A DNA stretch of 11,056 nt. It comes from Baffinella frigidus (taxonomy: Eukaryota; Cryptophyceae; Cryptomonadales; Baffinellaceae). Position numbers and translations under genes: made by a program. Of the stretch, positions 7,876-11,056 are shown piece by piece. The stretch spans positions 1-11,056 of the forward strand of contig MU647796.1 in NCBI GenBank assembly GCA_026770585.1, written 5' to 3'. A model generated the notes under the pieces. That model was not told the DNA's origin. It saw only the letters and a program-made list of their open reading frames with translations, and did not search any database. Numbering within the stretch: the stretch's first letter is position 1; each line of letters begins with the position of its first letter.

Positions 7876-7962
7876 GTTAGGGGGTTAGGGGTTAGGTGTT
7901 AGGTGTTAGGTGTTAGGTGTTAGGTGTTGGGGGGGAGGGGGTAGGGGTTAAGGGTTAGGGGC
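7876..7962 (+). repeat. Telomere-like array with TTAGGTG units
   Basis: TTAGGGG units followed by several TTAGGTG heptamers, then G-rich GGGGGTA and TTAAGGG. Same strand polarity as the other arrays. Confidence 0.9.
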
Positions 7963-8038
7963 AGGTCACACGCGTCAGAGCCAATCCACATGCGTTAGAG
8001 CTCACCCAATCGCGTCAATGCCTACCCACACGCTTCAG

Positions 8039-8086
8039 TTAGTGTTTAGTGTTTAGTGTTTATTGTTTAGTGTTTAGCGTTCAGTG
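8039..8086 (+). repeat. TTTAGTG heptamer array
   Basis: About six TTTAGTG units with variants (TTTATTG, TTTAGCG, TTCAGTG), a further drift of the heptamer theme, embedded in the CGCGTCAG-type minisatellite region. Confidence 0.85.
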
Positions 8087-8372
8087 CAACTTGAGAATAG
8101 TCAGTCGACCCGAGTGAGGCAGAGCTAGAAAAATGCGTCAGAGCCAATCCAGATGCGTCAGAGACAATCAGAGCCAATCCACCCTCTTCAGTGCTGACCC
8201 CAACGCGTCATAGCCCGCCACACGCGTCAGAACCAAGGGGAGAGATTACATGGGGCTGGCACGGCTGAAAAGGGGGTGGTGATCCGTGCCTGCCTTACCA
8301 AAAGTCCGATAAGGCCTTAAAAGACCTCTATGGGCCTGGAATTGGAGCCGTTTTGGCACACCGATTTTAAAA

Positions 8373-8514
8373 CGCCGAGCGAAGGCGATCTTCGATTTCA
8401 ATTATCTCGACGATGATCTTGAGATCTCTGAAACATCTCAAGATCATCGTCGGTTTCAGAGATCTCAAGATCATCGTCGAGATAATTGAAATCGAAGATC
8501 GCCTTCGCTCGGCG
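8373..8514. repeat. 62-bp perfect inverted repeat with nested alternative hairpin
   Basis: Left arm 8373-8434 and right arm 8453-8514 are exact reverse complements. The 18-base loop (ATCTCAAGATCATCGTCG) repeats part of the right arm (8462-8479) and pairs perfectly with 8408-8425 around a 9-base loop. So two mutually exclusive stems are possible. Recent origin is implied by zero mismatches. Confidence 0.97.
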
Positions 8515-9177
8515 TTTGAAAAGTCGTGAACCCTCCTGGGGTGTCGCCCGATCTATTTCTGTCTAGAGGAAGCAACGGATCATGACCCCAAAATGAGGAC
8601 AATCATTTTCAAACAAAATTACTACACGTGTTTGTATCTTGCCAGACCCAGGTAAACTTTCCCATGTCAGAACCCTCCACACACTGCAGAGCCTTCTAAG
8701 CGTGGAGCCGCGTCCTCCCATCTGCCCGAAATTGTTTAGTCTCAGATCACAAGGGCCGACACCAGAGATGAAAGGAGATAAATGTGGTGAGGTTCAGCCC
8801 TCACGGGTCAGTCCCACCGCGTCAGCCCACACCTTCAACCCTCATTGATCAGTCCCAACGCCAGGACGTTGTTAGTGGTCGGAGTTCCCAACAGGATTTT
8901 GCTGCGGGATTTTTGCGCAACGGGATTCTAAGATCCTCAAGGTTGGCAGGCTCTGGTGCAGCGGGGAGGCTTTTGCCGTTGGAGCTGCTCTGCGCGTCGT
9001 CAGGCCAGTCCACCGTGCCCCCAGGTGTGAGCCAGCCCTGGCCTTGACGAGGATGGCGTCTTGATTAAACTCGCCAACGAGCCGCAAAAAGAGTGCAGCG
9101 CTCAGCACCCGACCGCATCCAACTCGCCTTTACTCCCCCCACCCACCCGCCGCGCGCACGCACAGGGCGCCCTGTAG
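8515..9177. other. Spacer without recognisable gene
   Basis: No family recognised in any frame; no strong repeat apart from short GCGTCAGCCC text near 8815. It lies downstream (in sense) of CCT3 and beyond repeat A copy 7. Confidence 0.5.
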
Positions 9178-9243
9178 GTCCTCGAGGTTTCAATTTCTCC
9201 CAACATAGCCCACCACCAAGGCGTTGCGTAGAAAGGATCTGCA
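9178..9243 (+). repeat. Repeat A copy 7, abutting the CCT3 3' flank
   Basis: GTCCTCGAGGTTTCAATTTC, TCCCAACATAGCCCA, TGCGTAGAAAGGATCTGCA match the family A start. It ends where homology between the CCT3 flank (from 9251) and its duplicate (from 6301) begins. Confidence 0.75.
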
Positions 9244-9411
9244 CCGCACCGCGCCGTCTGAGCACTGATGAGTTCATTCCCATACATGACTTGTGTTCTC
9301 GCCCTTGGCGGCGGGCCCGTCCCGAGACGGCCCTCACATGCCGCCACCCGCCGTTCGGATCGCTGCCAGGCCCAATATATCTACGAGGCCTGGCTGACCG
9401 GCCTCCTGAAT

Positions 9412-10227
9412 TTAGCCGACGCGGTCGTCCCCCCCTTCCCCCTCTTGGTCCTCGTCGTCCGCCTGGGGCGCGCCGCCGGCCCCCGCGTTGCCGTCCCGAC
9501 CCTTGCTCTTCTTGGCACCCGCGACGACGTCGTCGATGCGCAGCAGCATGCACCTGCGTAGGGGGTAAGGGTCACACGGGGTCAGGGTGTAGGGTGAAGG
9601 GTTAGGGGTTAGGGGTTTGGGGTGTGGGGTGAGGGGTGTGGGGTGAGGGGTGTGGGGTGAGGGGTGTGGGGTGAGGGTTTAGGGTGGCGTACGCGCTCTC
9701 CACCGCCGTCTTGAGGCTCTGCGTCTTGACAACTGAGGGCTCCCAGATCCCAAGCTCCTTCATGTCAGCGAGCTGCCCGGTCTCGCCGTTGATGCCCCAC
9801 GTGCTGTTCCCCGTGGCGTGCTTGGCGCGCAGCTCCGTCATGCGGCGCACCACGTCCGCGCCGCAGTTCTGCGCGAGGGTCCGCGGGACCACCTCCAGCG
9901 CATCGGCCACCACCTGTTTCACGCCAAAAGTCGATTCTTCAGTACCGAAAGTGAGGGTTCCGCGCCAAAAGTTGATGATTCGCGGTACAGATAATAGAAA
10001 GACGTTCACGCCGCGGGACCACCTCCAGAGCGTCCGCGACAACCTGCAGATGAGCATAACTGAATCAGTGATCTTCCGACATTGACCTGGAAAGCGGAGT
10101 AGTCGGTAGCGGTTGATCACTTTCCGAAAGGCTCTGCGGGTAATAATAAAGAAGAAGAAGAAGAAGAAGAAGCAGAGGAAGCAGACAAACCTGGAACGGC
10201 CACTTGTGCACGCCCTCTCTCCCTGTC

Positions 10228-10271
<44 letters not shown>

Positions 10272-10922
10272 TCTCTCTCCCTCTCCCTCTCCTTCTCTCT
10301 CTCTCCCTCTCCCTCTCCCTCCCCCACCTCTTGTCTCTCTGTCTCTCTGTCTCTCTCTCTCTGAGACAGACCGTGCAGACCCACTTGTGCACGCCCTCTC
10401 TCTCTCTCCCTCCCTCCCTCTCTCTCCCCCCCTCGCACTCCTACACTAACCGTGAAGGGCCACTTGTGCACGCCCTCTCTCCCTCTCCCTCCCTCTCTCC
10501 CTCTCTCTCTCTCCCTCTCCCTCTCCCTCTCTCTCTCCCTCCCTCTCTCTCCCTCCCGCTCTCTGAGACAGACCGTGAAGGGCCACTTGTGCACGCCCGT
10601 GACGCTGTCGGCCTCCTTGCGAAGGTGCGTCGCGATGGCCATCTCCACCGCCCCGCCGCCTAGGGTGTTGGGTGTTGGGTTTGGGGTTTGGGGTGTGGGG
10701 TGTGGGGGGTGGGGTTTCGGGATTCTGGTTTCGGGTGTAGGGATTAGGGTGTAAGATGTAGGGTATAAGGTGTAGGATGTAGGGTGTAGGGTGTAGGGTG
10801 TAGGGTGTAGGGTGTAGGGTGTAGGGTGTAGGGTGTAGGGCTTGGTGGTTACCCGGGAGGAGGGTGGGCTCGAGGGCCACGTTGCGCGCGACGAGCATGC
10901 AGTCCTGCAGGTTCCGCTCCAC
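9412..10922 (-). CDS. CCT3: T-complex protein 1 subunit gamma (CCT3), C-terminal exons, 5' part outside window
   Basis: Subunit of the ring-shaped cytosolic chaperonin TRiC/CCT, which folds actin, tubulin and other proteins using ATP. Four exons read on the minus strand: 10922-10853 (VERNLQD...TLLPG), 10659-10574 (GGGAVEMA...HKWPFT), 9913-9693 (VVADALEVVPRTLAQNCGAD...NGETG...ELGIWEP) and 9553-9412 (CMLLRIDDVVAG..., stop TAA at 9414-9412). Intron phases are 1, 0 and 2, and every junction keeps the family's collinear order. Together they encode about 172 residues of a protein usually near 550, covering the end of the apical/intermediate domains and the C-terminal equatorial domain. Family landmarks seen are PGGGA.E, NCGAD, GINGETG..ADMKELGIWEP and LLRIDD. 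The tail after LLRIDDVVAG is lysine-rich, then Gly/Ala-rich, then acidic (DDEDQEGEGGDD), in keeping with a variable CCT tail. The first exon begins at an acceptor (CTTCAG), so more exons lie beyond 11056. Identity is secure; the least certain boundary is the intron between 10574 and 9913. Confidence 0.93.
9554..9692 (-). other. CCT3 last intron (139 nt), telomere-like repeat
   Basis: Donor GTACGC (exon ends AGCGC at 9693) and acceptor CTACGCAG before GTGCATG at 9553. The phase-2 junction restores VESACMLLRIDD, which fits the family exactly. The body is CCCTAAACCC, CACCCCACACCCC and CCCTAACCCC runs on the coding strand, again placing C-rich telomere-like repeat inside a CCT3 intron. Confidence 0.87.
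9559..9686 (+). repeat. Telomere-like array inside the last CCT3 intron
   Basis: GGGTGTAGGGTGAAGGG, then TTAGGGG and GGGGTGTGGGGTGA units, then TTTAGGG next to the exon. G-rich strand +. Confidence 0.9.
10011..10043 (-). other. Duplicate of CCT3 exon start (VVADALEVVPR), redundant or decoy exon
   Basis: Thirty-three bases encode VVADALEVVPR, exactly like the start of the true exon at 9913-9881, 130 bp downstream on the coding strand. The two differ at five third-codon positions and at no amino acid. It is preceded by its own acceptor (TCTGCAG) and followed by GTGAAC, donor-like. An internal GAG/GTGGTC in each copy would also allow a 130-nt intron that reproduces the normal protein. Confidence 0.75.
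10150..10171 (+). repeat. GAA trinucleotide run (CTT in the CCT3 transcript)
   Basis: Seven or so GAA/AAG units within the CCT3 intron. Confidence 0.9.
10191..10597 (-). repeat. Four copies of the 24-bp exon tail (VHKWPFT) plus donor, separated by GA/CT microsatellite
   Basis: Copies lie at 10597-10574 (the true exon end), 10474-10451 (identical), 10395-10372 (3 mismatches) and 10214-10191 (3 mismatches). All encode or nearly encode GVHKWPF and all are followed on the coding strand by GT (GTCTGT, GTTAGT, GTCTGT, GTTTGT). Each extra copy is preceded by a GAGAGG-type tract. Spacings are 123, 79 and 181 bp, so the copies are not all in one frame. Confidence 0.85.
10215..10572 (+). repeat. CT/CCCT microsatellite tracts in CCT3 intron
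   Basis: Long CT, CTCTCC and CCCT tracts on the + strand (GA-rich in the CCT3 transcript), interrupted by the exon-tail copies at 10372-10395 and 10451-10474. Confidence 0.92.
10660..10852 (-). other. CCT3 intron (193 nt), almost entirely telomere-like repeat
   Basis: Donor GTAACC after CTCCCGG and acceptor CCCTAG before GCGGCGGGG; splicing gives LLPGGGAVEM, as expected for CCT3. Between them the coding strand is a run of CCCTACA and related heptamers. The acceptor AG (CCCTAG) is itself a variant repeat unit, so the array supplies both the pyrimidine tract and the 3' splice site. Confidence 0.85.
10661..10841 (+). repeat. Telomere-like array inside CCT3 intron
   Basis: Heptamers TGTTGGG, TGTGGGG, TGTAGGG and relatives. 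The most regular part is a run of perfect TGTAGGG units at about 10780-10840. G-rich strand +. Confidence 0.93.
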
Positions 10923-10950
10923 CTGAAGAGTTTCGCATCGGATCAGGGTG

Positions 10951-10996
10951 TGTGGGAGAGAGGGAGAGGGGGGGAGAGAGAGGGAGAGAGGGAGCA

Positions 10997-11050
<54 letters not shown>

Positions 11051-11056
11051 GAGACA
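10951..11056 (+). repeat. GA microsatellite at window end (CT-rich in the CCT3 transcript)
   Basis: GAGAGGGAGAGGGGG then nearly pure GA to the end. In CCT3 sense this is a pyrimidine tract upstream of the acceptor at 10923. Confidence 0.92.

Larger units (their letters stand above)
7691..8372 (+). repeat. Gene-free region with degenerate ACGCGTCAGAGCCAATCC minisatellite
   Basis: From about 7847 to 8235, diverged units of the form CACGCGTCAGAGCCAATCCA recur at irregular spacing (examples near 7968, 8132, 8153, 8218), interleaved with the heptamer arrays. Weaker related text (CACCGCGTCAGCCCACACC) is at 8815. GCCTGTCGATCGGATTTTGCCTGTCGAGATCGG at 7758 is a small direct repeat. No gene seen. Confidence 0.7.
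9914..10573 (-). other. CCT3 intron between HKWPFT and VVADALE exons, with duplicated splice-site flanks
   Basis: The simplest reading is a donor GTCTGT at 10573 and an acceptor AAACAG ending at 9914 (660 nt). The intron holds GA-rich microsatellite on the coding strand, three further copies of the upstream exon tail with its donor, a (CTT)n run at 10150-10171, and at 10043-10011 a second copy of the downstream exon's first 33 bases. An acceptor TCTGCAG ending at 10044 and a 130-nt intron from 10022 to 9893 would give the same protein, so the exact splicing is open. Confidence 0.7.

Noticed and set aside
7847-8235. CRISPR-like spaced repeats (CGCGTCAG units)
   Set aside because: Units are diverged, spacing is irregular, spacers are not unique sequences of constant length, and the DNA is eukaryotic.
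9065-9605. Long frames on both strands over the CCT3 last exon and its flank
   Set aside because: Shadows of the GC-rich last exon and 3' flank; the true frame ends at 9412.
9602-10648. A single 348-residue frame running through CCT3 exons and introns
   Set aside because: The Arg-Glu-rich and Pro-rich parts come from GA microsatellite and telomere-like intron repeat. CCT3 homology is restored exactly by splicing.

Overview
This window is nuclear DNA of a eukaryote. Two minus-strand genes are split by short GT-AG introns, there are no bacterial operons, and most of the sequence is repeats. Many repeats are degenerate forms of a plant/algal-type telomere heptamer (TTTAGGG, drifting to TGTAGGG, TGAAGGG and TTAGGTG). 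GC-rich coding exons, telomere-like introns and a land-plant-like ending of the chaperonin (ACMLLRIDDVV) suggest a unicellular alga. The lineage cannot be fixed from the sequence alone.

Layout. Positions 1-420 hold nothing recognisable and end in a GGGA/GA microsatellite. Positions 577-1340 are a cluster of inverted and direct repeats followed by a telomere-like array. From 1340 to 3580 there are scattered repeat copies and one palindrome, with no supported gene. A minus-strand ankyrin-repeat gene lies at 3584-4253, with an uncertain 3' end. From 4430 to 7690 come hairpins, several copies of one interspersed repeat family (A) in both orientations, a second fold-back family (D), and at 6301-6683 a degenerate copy of the 3' end of the chaperonin gene joined to a 350-bp telomere-like array. 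Positions 7690-9177 contain degenerate minisatellites and a striking 62-bp perfect inverted repeat.

The best-supported gene is the C-terminal part of CCT3 (TCP-1 gamma, a subunit of the eukaryotic cytosolic chaperonin TRiC/CCT) on the minus strand from 10922 to 9412. It has four visible exons, and its 5' part lies beyond the window end. Intron 3 carries three extra copies of the upstream exon's tail plus donor, and one extra copy of the downstream exon's first 11 codons. That extra copy differs from the true exon only at synonymous sites. Two other introns are mostly telomere-like repeat.

The two genes show no functional link. The theme of the window is repeat-driven remodelling: telomere-like arrays, GA/CT microsatellites and fold-back elements sit inside introns and beside duplicated splice-site sequence. 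No virus, toxin, CRISPR array, tRNA or rRNA gene was seen.
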